A DNA stretch of 64,000 nucleotides from Lonicera japonica (taxonomy: Eukaryota > Streptophyta > Magnoliopsida > Dipsacales > Caprifoliaceae), in the NCBI GenBank assembly GCA_021464415.1, contig CM038470.1, positions 30,437,774 through 30,501,773 on the forward strand. Direction: 5' to 3'. Shown one piece after another: positions 46,201-55,947 of this stretch. Within the stretch, counting starts at the first letter, position 1; each line of letters opens with the position of its first letter. The translations under genes were made by a program, and so were the position numbers. The notes beneath the pieces are model-generated. The model saw nothing but the letters and a program-made list of their open reading frames with translations. It was not told the DNA's origin and searched no databases.

Positions 46201-49200
46201 TACCATTCTTGCTCCTATTCCTATCCCTTATTCCAAGGGGAACCTGCCAGCCATCAAGCTTGACGAGAATGTCTACCAAAAATCTGTTTTAACTTGCCAA
46301 TACAATCTCATAGGTAGACTTTCTTTACCTAAAGGATCAATCCCCCTCAAAGTCTCAGATCTTTTCTCTAAACTAAACTCCAGGTGGGGAATCAAAAATG
46401 GCTTCAAACTCACTCCAATTGGCAGGGGATTTTTTTGCATTCGTTTTAAAAATCAAGAAGATCAAAATCAAGCTTGGTTTAAAGGCCACATCAATATTAA
46501 TCCTGGTAATTTTAGATTGCAACCATGGCAAAAGGATTTCAATCCTGAATTTCAAAAGCATACATCCTACCAGGTATGGATCAGGCTTCATGGTGTTTCT
46601 CAAGAGTATTGGGATCCTCAAATACTCATTAGCATTGCTAGTTTGGTGGGTCTTCCACAAGCAATAGATCCTAGCACCATGTCCCTCTTATATGGTATCT
46701 ATGCTAGAATTCAAGTTGAGGTGGATCTCCTTTACTCTATGCCACCTAGATTACTTGTTGAAAGAGAAGGCCACAGTTTTGAAGTGCCTGTTACCTATGA
46801 GAATCTGCCAGCATTTTGCTCTCATTGCCATAACAAAGGTCATCTCATTGGTGAATGTCGAATTTTGAAGAGCATTCAGGAAGCAACTTCTAAACTCGGT
46901 AATTTGAGAGAGCACAAAACTAAACCTCCTGTTAAGCATGCTTCTGTAACAGTTCCCACCACAGTCAAACAAAAGCAACAGGACACCTCAAATCCTGTAA
47001 GTTCTGCTCCTCTTTCAATTGAGATTGTGGATAGAACTGCCCACTCAGTTTCTCCTATTATCTCACAAGTTCATACTCTAACCACCAATCCCTCACACCC
47101 CCCTATCTGCTATGATTCTGGTCAAAATAATGAGGTATTGAATGCTGTTGATAGGCAGCAAAGTCAAGCTCATCACCACAGTCCAACCTTACCCCCCGCT
47201 CATATTCATAGCTCTACATCATCTTCATACATTGAGCTTACTCACAGTGTCTACACTGCAAGTTCTCCACATTCTCAAGTCAGAAGAGAAATAGGTTGCT
47301 CTAACTCTCCTCCTCACACTAGTACCACCTCTATTGATACTGTTGTCCCATGTTCTCTCACCCCTGTGGATAAAATCAGTCACATTTGGGATGGTAGGCC
47401 TTTACCTCAATTCAGAAATCAAGGCAAGCCTGGTCCTAAGGCCCCCCTTTGCAGATCATATGTGGAACCTTATCCTTACCATTTTACTAGAGCAAGACAC
47501 AATAATAAGTACTCCCCACTTATTGATCATCTTTTAGAGGATGATGGAGAAGGGGAATCATGGGATCAAAAATCAGAGGACAATTCCATTGATTCCTCTG
47601 ACCAAATGATTGCTTCACAAGGGTTATACTCTCCTGCTGGTTCTGATCAGTATTTTGCTGCCCCTAGACCTGATAGAAACTGGGTTGTCATGGTGGATGA
47701 ACCTCCACTTCAGTCATGGGAAGCCATGGCAGATGCAAATTTTGAAGCTGCAATTGCAAAAAATCCCACAGAAGAGGAATACATTCAATTAAAGCAAGAT
47801 AGCAGACCTTCCATTCTAGCACAAAACTTCCACCCCCCTGGTCACAACACAAGCAATAGTTCACAATCCTTTTCTGGTGCTTTAACACAAGGGGGGTCAG
47901 ATTACTCCCCTTCCCCAGTTCAAACCAGAGCTCAAAGAAAGAAGAAAAGCAACACCCTCCCTCTTCACAAACAACAAAAGTTGAAAAAAGCTTTCATTAG
48001 AGACACCAAGTCAAAGGCAAGAGGAAAAGCTTCCACCTCTCACGCTCCATGTCCTATTGATCATGATGAATATCAATGGAAAGTCTACCTTGATGATGAG
48101 GAAAAGAGAAAGAATGCTGCTTCAGCTTCTGCAAAAAATAATTATGTTGTGCAGAATGCAGAAGCAGAATTAACAGTTGTTACTGCAAACTAGTTAACTT
48201 AACGTTCAGTTCTCTACAGATCTCTATTTGCCAATTCTGTTTGCTTCAAGTTAGTTTTTCTACTTGCAAGCAGGTGTAGCAGTTTTGCCATTTCCTGTGC
48301 ACAGGCAGCAGGAATTTTGCAATTTCTTTTCCTGCTTTGTTGACAGCCAATCTTTTTGTCTCTTTTTTATGGCCTGATTTTAGTTTTTTTGTTGGCCAAA
48401 CTGTTATGGCCTTTATTGCCCAATTTGAATTTGATTCGTGGACTTTAGTGCTTAGGTTTTTAGTCCATGTTCCAATTTCCTTTTGCTTGCAACAATTGCA
48501 TTTCTTTGTGTTTTGGTCTTGGGGATGGCCTTTTGTATCCCCCTCTTTTTGTATCTTTTTGGTTATTTATGCTATCACTCTAATGCCCTTCATTGGGCGA
48601 AGAGGACTTTATTAAAAAAAAAATAAAAAAAAAGAGAATTTCATAAGATCGAGAGATTATGAGATGCACTTCTAGATTGGCACCAATGGATAGCATATTT
48701 CTTATTGTTCTTACTTTTTAGTCTTGCTTGCAGAGTTTCAACTTCAATTAACTTGAACAAACTTCCTTTTTTCTTTTTCCTTTTTTTTGTTTCTTGACTT
48801 TTCAGCTGGCAATCCACCTTGACAATTCAATCCTCTATGCCATATAAGCCTTCTTTCTTTAGGACTCCAGACCTTATTAGAATTTCTAATACATAAAAGC
48901 CACATCCTTTCTACCTTTCTTTCAGTGGGAATTACAAACTTTTGTTAGCCTAAGCCCATGGAAATGTGTCCTCCTCAAACACATATGGCAGAAATTTTAT
49001 TGAAGGAGAAGTGGGCATAACAAGTTAAAACTTGTATATAATACATATACATTTTATTACATATCAATAAACGTACACGCACCCGCAAATATATATATGT
49101 TCTTCAATAGTTTCTACTTTCTTTTAAATAACCCCAAGCTAGGGCATTAATGGCAAACCCCAACTGGCTAACATCATGTTTGTTTCAAGTCAAATTAAAT

Positions 49201-52200
49201 GTTTATATGTCCAGTAAAAAATTGCCACCACTAATCACATGTTCTCCAATCTGCCATCACATGTCAAGATAAGGGTGGAAAAGGGGAGAACCAATAGCAC
49301 TAAAAAATATAAATAATTAAAGGGGGCCAAAAATTATACTAGTAGTATTTAAGGAAAAAAAATTAAAGGGGGTGCAAAATCAGTAATATATGTTTATTTT
49401 TAAAATTTTGTTAAGATAATTTAGTACTGAAATGACAACTTTTCAAAATAAAAACAGGGGTCAATTGCCCCCCATGACACTCAGTGCCTCAGCCCCTGGA
49501 GAGAGAGAGAGAGAGACCTGAGCGGAAGAAAGAACTGTTGGGGAGAACCGGACATAGCGTTGGCTTCCATAAACTGCAGAACCGACATCAAAACCACTAC
49601 CAACTTTCCCCTGTGCAATACAGTGAGCAGTCTGGGCTATCACATGCACCACATCAAGATCTGAAATGTCCTTCATTTCTTGTTGTTGATGTTCACTTGT
49701 GGAGGAAAGATTGACAACCCCAAGATAATTAAGTAAAGCAGCAACCACTGCAGTTGTCATAGCTGCAGATGACCCCAATCCAGTTTTTGCAACTTCAGGC
49801 TTGCAATTTTCTCCATTTGATTCAGCTGCATTGAATGTAATTGACGCAAAGGGTGCAAGGGTCGCTAATGATTCTGGTAATAATGGGAGTCCACGTGCTT
49901 CAATCTACAAATTTGGAAGAACAAAAAAATATAAGTATGGCTTATTTTTCACTTTACCCCCATTTTTAATGCATAATTAGCTCCCCCCCCAACCCCCTTC
50001 TTTTTATTTTCAGTCATTAGACTTTGCCCCCATCATTTGGGGGTATCACAAATAATTACATAAAAATGGGGGGGCAATGATTTTTTTTTTGTTAACATAA
50101 TCCTTGACTTGACCCCCTATTTTTATGTAATTCATTGTGATTCTCACGCATGCAGAAGGCAATGTCTAACAATTATAAAGAAAGGGGGCCCAAGGGGGGT
50201 AAAGTCTAATTTTGCATATAAAATGGGGGTCAAGTGAAAAAGTCCAAAGAAGTAAAACAATGTTATCTTGACTTCAATAATATTGTGATTATGAAAATTC
50301 AAAATTAAACAAATTGTAAAGCAGGCTTGATGAGAGTCATAAATGGTTCATCTAGCTTGAGATAATTCATGCGTAACGGAAAAAGAGATACACTTATCTG
50401 TCTTTTGGATTGAGCGCATAGCAGAAGCACTAACTAGAACTTGTTGCACAGTCGATGTGTAAGCAATATTATATCTGGTAATTCTTGATATTATATAAAT
50501 TTTTAAAACACATTTTAGAGCATGTAATATTGTTTAGTCTAGTGGTATAAACATGCATTTTTTTATACCTAAGGTCATGGGTTCAATTCTTGGTTCAAGT
50601 AGAATTTCTTTTTATAAAGCAACGAAGTGTAATCTGGTAATTTCAGGAGCACACCAAAAGTAACCGCCATCTCCTCCTCACACTTAACATAATAGATTAG
50701 CACTTCTACCTAAGACAGTCAATACCATCTCAATTACTAAGGTGCCTCGATTCATTTTCCTCGGGGTTTAATGTGAGACACATCATATTCATTTTACTTA
50801 AATCCTATGAAGTACGGACACTCTCTTGGAGGCCACGTGTCGGGCCCGACAATTGTCGGACACTCCAACACTTGTTTAATTATAGTCTCTAATACTTGAT
50901 AATGGATTTAGATGGCTACTACTCCTGGTGTTTCTTCATTGCAACATCAACTGAGGATGAGGCAACTAAGCCTCTTTTTATATTCCCCTTTTGTTTTCTA
51001 TCATTCTATGGAACAATTTAGTCTATGTACGCTTTTTGATGCTTTAACTATGGAACAATTTAGTGATCATGCTTTGAGTATTTGGGTTATTAATACAATC
51101 TAGTTTAATTTTATTGAATTCTTAAATATTTATAATGTTTAATGCATATATAATTAATTAATTAAGAAAGTGTCCCCCCCCACAACACGTGTCGTGTCCT
51201 ACATTTTGGAAAAATTGCGTGTCTCGTGTTGTGTCGAAACGTGTGTCGCATGTTGGGTCTAAGCTTCATAGCTTAAATCTCACAGCATAACTTCGAGAAA
51301 TTTAATGCAAAAAATAACCATACAGACAATGCATCATTAATAGAGAAGCAAAAAGTAAAGCAACTGAAGCAACAAGGCCTATCATTTTTTGCTATAGAAT
51401 ACTGAACCAAAAAGAAGGATATAAGATTGTGATGTAATGCAAGAATTAGAGTGAAACAGTGCCTTCACTGTAAACAATGATATAAAAATTGAGTATGAGT
51501 AGAAAACTGGGGCAATAAACATTAAGAATGTAGATTTTCGCAAAATTGAGGTTTGAGTTAAAACTTTTATATATAACTTGATTCCCTCAGTAAGTCAATT
51601 TCCTTGAGTTCATTAAGGAGAAACTCTTACACTTTGCCCCATAATTTTTGCAATTGGAAAATTGCTCTAATCAATGAAAACACAAATATAACAAGCACAA
51701 GCAACAAAGAAGAAAGGTAAACTAGCCACCAACATACAATAAATTTTTAAAAAAATTACTGGTAAGGGGAAAAGAAGAATACCTGATTCCGGTATGAATA
51801 GAAGTCATTGCAACCCAAGATCGTAATATCAAGACCTGCATGATGAATCTAGTTGAGACATCAGAGTTTTAATTATTTAATTTGCTTTTAAAAGGGAAAG
51901 ATGAACAAATGAAGTGTCAAACATTACCTTGCAAAAGTAGTTTTTGCAAATTATCCTTCTTATCCTTATCAAGTGTTGCATGGGCTGCTGCTACAGCATA
52001 CTGAACCGCATATTCTACAAAGGGATTCCTCGAGTCACTGAAGTTTTAAGCCAACAGTTAAACATCAGTTGCAATGGTTCATTGGAGAATGCAGTTATAA
52101 TGTTCATTCAAATATCAAGGTCAATGAAAACTAGCCACAATAATTCCTTTCTGATCGTATTAAATTATGTTGATACATAAATGATAAAAACACATGCAGT

Positions 52201-53565
52201 CATAGATAAAATGGATTTTTTGACTTTGGCCCCTGTTCATAATGCAAAATTAGACTTACCCCCTGTTTCATAATCATTAGACTTTGCCCCCCCTGAAGAG
52301 GAATCTCAAAGAATTTCTTGAAAGTGGGGGGAAGTGTCTAATTTTTTTAACATAATGCATTGACTTCACCCCCATTTTTTACGTAATTCTTTGAGATATC
52401 CCCACACGCAGAGGCAAAGTCTAACGATTATGAAAACAAGGGTAAGTCTAATTTTGCATTATGAACAGGGTCCAAAGTCAAAAAAGCCCTAGATAAAAGG
52501 AAATAAGTGTATGGTTGTACAAGGATGAAAGGAGATGTGCAACATGATACTTGCCTTGAAGAGACACACTGGAGCATTAAATGTTTTAGTGACATTTTGT
52601 ACATTGTTTCTCTTGACATCTGAGGAGATGTTAATTTCACATCTGTCCATGCCTGAAGGAAGATGAAGAAACTCCAATTGGACAACAAAAAGTCAACGCC
52701 AATATAATGCTCTTTCACAAACATAAAGCATTCCTCACTAAAAAGTAAGGCACAAATTTATTTGTTAACTCAAAGCATAACAGGTGGTTGAAAAATTAAT
52801 AAGACAAATAATTCAATAAAAAAATAATGTAAGCTGCTATCATGATTTGATTCTTAGCAATAACACATGTATAGCTCTAATGAATCCGTTGAGGATCCAA
52901 ATAATACACAAAATGAGGTTTTTTCAAATTTGATAAACAGACATACTCCTAAAACAGAGATGGAAGATTAGATTACCGAATATATGGGGATTTACATGTA
53001 AAAAACTATCTTCATCAAATGAAGAAGACAGACATCAATTATTCCTAGAAATAAGAAAAAAGACGGAAAACGAGAACCAAAATACAGAACTAATCAACTT
53101 AGGAAGGATCACGCACCCATGCCCAGCAATCAGGTTTAAGTTCATCATAAAGTGGTTTGACAATGGCGTAAAATCGAGCATTTGTACTGAGTACAATTCC
53201 TGCATTGGGCCTCTCTAAAATCAGGTAGCCCCCAGTCATCAAAACCTTTCCAGGAGCAGATGCAACCCTATTCAAACATCAACAGAATCAAATCACCATA
53301 CGCAAATGTATACATAATTAGATCATAAGCCCTTCATGGTATATTTATTACAACTAGTGCTCATTTAGTTTGAGCTTTATTCTTTCCTGGAATCACAAAT
53401 TAGAGTTCTCACATACATTGGAGTTTTAGCAAATGATTTGACATCAAGTATTACACACTCTTATGAATTTACATGTGCAGTTACCAATTTAAAATTCATT
53501 GAAAGCACAAAAATAAAACCAAACGAGCACCAAATCAATGAAGAAACAAAAACTTACACTGCCAT
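40278..53565 (-). CDS. PMK: Phosphomevalonate kinase
   Basis: GHMP-superfamily kinase that phosphorylates mevalonate 5-phosphate to the diphosphate in the mevalonate route to cytosolic isoprenoids. Ten coding exons on the minus strand: 53565-53558, 53267-53117, 52652-52555, 52037-51928, 51835-51783, 49904-49518, 44163-44059, 43421-43194, 41548-41426 and 40547-40278. They total 510 aa, a normal plant length, with all junctions in frame. GHMP motifs: PGKVLMTGGYLIL near residue 9, the ATP loop TGLGSSAA at 181-188, and GVPGAGGFDAIFAI at 444-457. The ATG sits in an exon contributing only 8 coding bases. Intron 3 has a GC donor (AAG|GCAAGT). Intron 6 (5.4 kb) contains an antisense LINE, and introns 5, 6 and 8 hold other transposons. 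A 5' non-coding exon precedes it. Arabidopsis At1g31910 is the probable orthologue (from memory). Confidence 0.96.
41821..42740. mobile_element. Non-autonomous hAT element C (CAATGTTCTAAAA terminus)
   Basis: Starts CAATGTTCTAAAAATCG and ends with the reverse complement of CAGTGTTCTAAAAATCGGG. The 8-mer GAAATTAG flanks both ends exactly (41813-41820 and 42741-42748). Subterminal arrays are built from CCGATTT / AAATCGG, with the right arm repeating it every 12-15 bp. The centre has a purine-rich block (42290-42500). 920 bp, no transposase. In intron 8 of the phosphomevalonate kinase gene. Confidence 0.94.
42833..43106. mobile_element. PIF/Harbinger (Tourist-like) MITE, GGTGCGTTTG family
   Basis: Begins TGGTGCGTTTGTTTGCAG after TTA and ends with the reverse complement of GGGTCTGCTTGATTGC before TTA (42830-42832 and 43107-43109). 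Arms share TTTTGTGAGAAGTT and AATCATTTTCC with the copies at 22679 and 39564. 274 bp, in intron 8 of the kinase gene, 84 bp downstream of the hAT element C target site. Confidence 0.82.
43748..43985. repeat. Direct repeat pair in intron 7 of the kinase gene
   Basis: CATTTCTGTAGCCCAGTATT followed by ACCATTTC near 43756 recurs near 43940 as CATTTCTGTAGCCCACTATT then ACCATTTC. The ~150 bp between contains AGGCTTGAATCCTGT, faintly B-box-like. It could be a decayed SINE with its target duplication or a simple tandem duplication. Confidence 0.55.
44901..48632 (+). mobile_element. LINE derivative with ORF1 but no ORF2
   Basis: Flanked by a perfect 14-bp duplication AGAGAATTTCATAA (44887-44900 and 48633-48646). 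The 3' end has an A-rich tail (48614-48632), so insertion was by target-primed reverse transcription. The body has an ORF1-type region (DUF4283-like domain and CCHC knuckle) to 48193 and then about 420 bp of T-rich 3' sequence. No endonuclease, reverse transcriptase or RNase H coding is present in 3.7 kb. It lies antisense in intron 6 of the phosphomevalonate kinase gene. It is probably a non-autonomous element moved by a full-length relative. Confidence 0.85.
45015..48193 (+). pseudogene. LINE ORF1 (DUF4283 + CCHC zinc knuckle), frameshifted
   Basis: The N-terminal part (45015 to about 46140) is Pro/Gln/Ser/His-rich low-complexity sequence. The reading then shifts frame. From about 46160 the second frame gives a DUF4283-like RNA-binding fold (QYNLIGRLSLPKGSIPLKV, RGFFCIRF, QPWQKDF, YQVWIRLHGV). 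It then gives a CCHC knuckle, CSHCHNKGHLIGEC, at about 46820. A polar tail ends at the stop at 48191-48193. The Met at 46517 is internal. The shift between 46080 and 46290 means ORF1 would not be made whole from this copy. Confidence 0.8.
49935..50250. mobile_element. Foldback MITE, GGGCTTTTTTGAC family, copy 3
   Basis: Same block order as the copies at 21692 and 52212: CACTTTACCCCC, CATTAGACTTTGCCCCC, a central AATTACATAAAAATGGGGG, then the inverted arms AAGGCAATGTCTAAC and TAAAGTCTAATTTTGCAT. The arms fold almost end to end. The flanking duplication is imperfect, so ends are approximate. In intron 5 of the kinase gene, just upstream of exon 6. Confidence 0.78.
50484..50631 (+). mobile_element. 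tRNA-like SINE
   Basis: The A box TAGTCTAGTGG and the B-box-like GGGTTCAATTCTTGG lie in tRNA-like spacing, followed by a short T-rich end. The 11-mer ATCTGGTAATT is repeated exactly on both sides (50473-50483 and 50632-50642). In intron 5 of the kinase gene. Confidence 0.72.
50805..51271. mobile_element. hAT-type MITE with CTATGAAG termini
   Basis: Left end CTATGAAGTACGGACAC; the right end reverse-complements to CTATGAAGCTTAGACCC. An exact 8-bp duplication CTTAAATC flanks it (50797-50804 and 51272-51279). Subterminal ACGTGTCG / CGACACGT motifs are repeated in both arms. 467 bp, non-coding. In intron 5 of the kinase gene. Confidence 0.9.
52212..52489. mobile_element. Foldback MITE, GGGCTTTTTTGAC family, copy 4 (best preserved)
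   Basis: Left TGGATTTTTTGACTTTGG and right (reverse complement) GGGCTTTTTTGACTTTGG. The two arms match over about 100 bp, including TTCATAATGCAAAATTAGAC. The 9-mer TAGATAAAA flanks both ends exactly (52203-52211 and 52490-52498). In intron 3 of the kinase gene, 66 bp before that intron's GC donor in plus-strand coordinates. Confidence 0.92.
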
Positions 53566-53617
53566 TTCTCCGCAATTCCCAATCTGGCTTCGAGAAGTGG
53601 GTTTCAACTAGGCCAAG
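53566..53617 (-). other. 5' UTR part of the kinase exon carrying the ATG
   Basis: The acceptor TTTATTGCAG ends at 53618. The exon then runs CTTGGCCTAGTTGAAACC to the ATG at 53565-53563 and its donor GT|GTAAGT after 8 coding bases. No upstream ATG occurs in this segment. Confidence 0.75.
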
Positions 53618-54337
53618 CTGCAATAAAGTCACTGAACTTACTATGACATCAATCAAATAAAGAAAAAATAAACTAGAATCAGGCACACCCTGAGTATGGA
53701 CTGTTTTTAAATGCGGTCCTTAACTATTTTTCTTTTTTAAAGCTTACGGTCCCTAGAGACAAGTACGATGACAAATACTATTTAATAAAGTGAAGGATAT
53801 AATTCCTGTATCCTCCCAGCAGATGCACCATGACACATACCATGACAGGTACCGTGTGAGACCTGTCTAGAGACCGCATCATTTAAAAAAAAAGGAAAAA
53901 AAAGGCATGGCCGCGTCACTTTCATCTTAGGACCAGATCCTAAAGGAAAATTAGCTCCCTGTTTCTCTAGTGAGAAAATTCAAATTGAATATAAGAACAA
54001 CTGAAAACCTAAACCATCTCAATTTAGTCTAAGCTGAAAAATCTTCAAATCAAAAATACTAAAAAGTCAAACCTTTGGTTTCTGTTACTTCACTTCCTCA
54101 GCGAACAAACAGTGAAAAAAAAAAAAAAACAACAACAACTTAACTTAAAAATTGTCGCAGATCGATTACAAATAGCATTGACTCGATTAATAAATTTGAT
54201 TACTTATAAATGATTAATTCGAGCTATTTTACGATCGGAAACACGTCAAATTGATCAATGATCTTTGAAGCCTAAACAATGCATTTGAATTTGAATCTTC
54301 CTTATTACAAATCAGAAGTAGTGAAGGTTGAATTTAC

Positions 54338-54480
54338 CTCCAAAAAGGGGGAAAAAGAAGTATTGCCGGTGAAGAAATTAAGCTCCGGCGAGTAACTGGC
54401 AGTGTAACTTTGATCGGCACAAGGATTCAGTTGTTCAACCTTCAAATTTCAAACTTGGACTTCAATTTTGTAACACTATC
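54338..54480 (-). other. Probable first, non-coding exon of the kinase gene
   Basis: On the minus strand a pyrimidine-rich leader (CTTTTTCCCCCTTTTTGGAG) ends in a good donor, G|GTAAAT at 54338/54337. The transcription start is not determined and the right limit is a guess. The following intron would be about 720 bp. Confidence 0.5.
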
Positions 54481-54712
54481 GATCCACTTGCAATTAATTT
54501 TTGATTGAAAAGTTGGGAATATGGGAAAAAGGTATATTCAATTAATTGTACAGAAATTTAAATGCGAATTTCTGTATTTTTTTCATCAATTTTTATTTTT
54601 TTCTTACCTACCAACTCTTCTAATTTTTCACGCCACAACTTATTATTAATTAATTTAAAATTTTCAATATAATAATAATAATTTTATTATATCTCTTATT
54701 GTCACTTCCAAA

Positions 54713-54972
54713 GGCTGAGATTTTGGCACCATCAATATCTTTTAAAATTATTTTTATTTTTTATTTAATTTTTAACAATCAAGTAAAGTATATGTTATTT
54801 GATTGTAAAAGAATGAGTATAAATTTAATAATGCCTTACTCGATTGTCAAATATCAAATATAAATTTATACTTAATCCTTAAAAACCGAATAATAAATAT
54901 TTTACTCATTTGCAAATGATCAAATAAAAATAAAAGTATTAGCTAATATTTTTTGGATGCCAATATCATCCC
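54713..54972. mobile_element. MITE related to the 9288-9552 element
   Basis: Shares internal AGTATAAATTTAATAATGCC, TTACTCGATTGTCAA and AAAACCGAATAA with the 9288-9552 copy, and ends ATGCCAATATCATCC. The target duplication is no longer recognisable. It lies just upstream of the kinase gene promoter side. Confidence 0.72.
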
Positions 54973-55947
54973 CCCCTCCTTGTGTATGAAAAAATATTTT
55001 ATCACTTAATACAAACATTAACGTTTACTTTTAAGAGGCAATCGATTAAATAGGATTGCTTTATAATTATATTTTAATGGAAACACACTTTATATTTTAT
55101 TTTAAAATAAAAATATTAATTTTCTTTACTTAAAATATTATTCCTCTAATTCTATATTTATTTTTCAAATAAATTTAATCACCACCAACTACGACTATTC
55201 CCTATCATCGCTGGAGTTCCGATAAACTCATCGGAGTCCTTATCGAAGCTTCGGCAACAACTACCAAAGTGCCAAGAGCTTATCAGAGTTCGGCACAGGT
55301 ACTACAAATATATTTTTGCACTATATTCTCAAGTAATTAATAATATATATTTTAGTGCAAATATGTTTTCGCATTAAATCTGCAAATAATTAATGAGACA
55401 AATTTTAATGAAACTATGTTGTTGCACTAAATTTGAAATGCAACTAGTGATACAAATTTTAGTTTAAATATGCTTTTGCACTAAATACACAACTAATGAC
55501 ATAAATTTTAGTGTAAATCTACAAGTAACTACTAATGTTATAGCTTTTGATGCAAATATATTTTTACACTAAATTCATATATAAATTAAGATATAATGCA
55601 ATTTATTTTTGCACTAAATCTTAAGTGCATTTGAGTGCAAATTCATTTTGTAATGTATAGAAATGTGGAATCTCTAGTGATCACTGCCACAACTCCAAAG
55701 ACCTAGTTGTAGTTCCAGTAATGGTAGTGAGAGTTCCTGTGAGGTTGTCGGAGCTTCGATACTTGTCGCCAGAACTCTGTTAAAGGTCACAGAGACTCCA
55801 ATGGGCAAAGGCGGTTGGTAAGGTTTAGGAACCACCAATGTTAATAAAGAAATAAAATAGTGTAGTAAGGGTGCACTTGACAATTTTAAAAAATGGTGTA
55901 TTATTTTAATGAAAAAAATTTTAAATTGTCCTTATTTCTAAAATTAA
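54973..55947. repeat. Intergenic region with a degenerate ~60-bp tandem repeat
   Basis: From about 55300 to 55640 a motif of the type ACAAATTTTAGTGCAAATATG then TTTTTGCACTAAAT recurs five or six times with heavy divergence. The surrounding sequence (55195-55290, 55680-55830) is GC-richer, with TCGGAGTTC-like words, but shows no gene. Confidence 0.55.

Noticed and set aside
45015..46292. A Pro/Gln-rich transcription-factor-like gene
   Set aside because: It is the low-complexity N-terminal part of LINE ORF1 within the same TSD-bounded element.
46517..48193. A stand-alone CCHC zinc-finger gene
   Set aside because: It is the continuation of LINE ORF1, bounded by a target duplication and an A tail; homologous reading extends upstream of the Met at 46517.
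50912..51103. Possible small gene with repeated M-EQFS
   Set aside because: It lies wholly inside the TSD-flanked hAT-type MITE and contains a local repeat; not a known protein.
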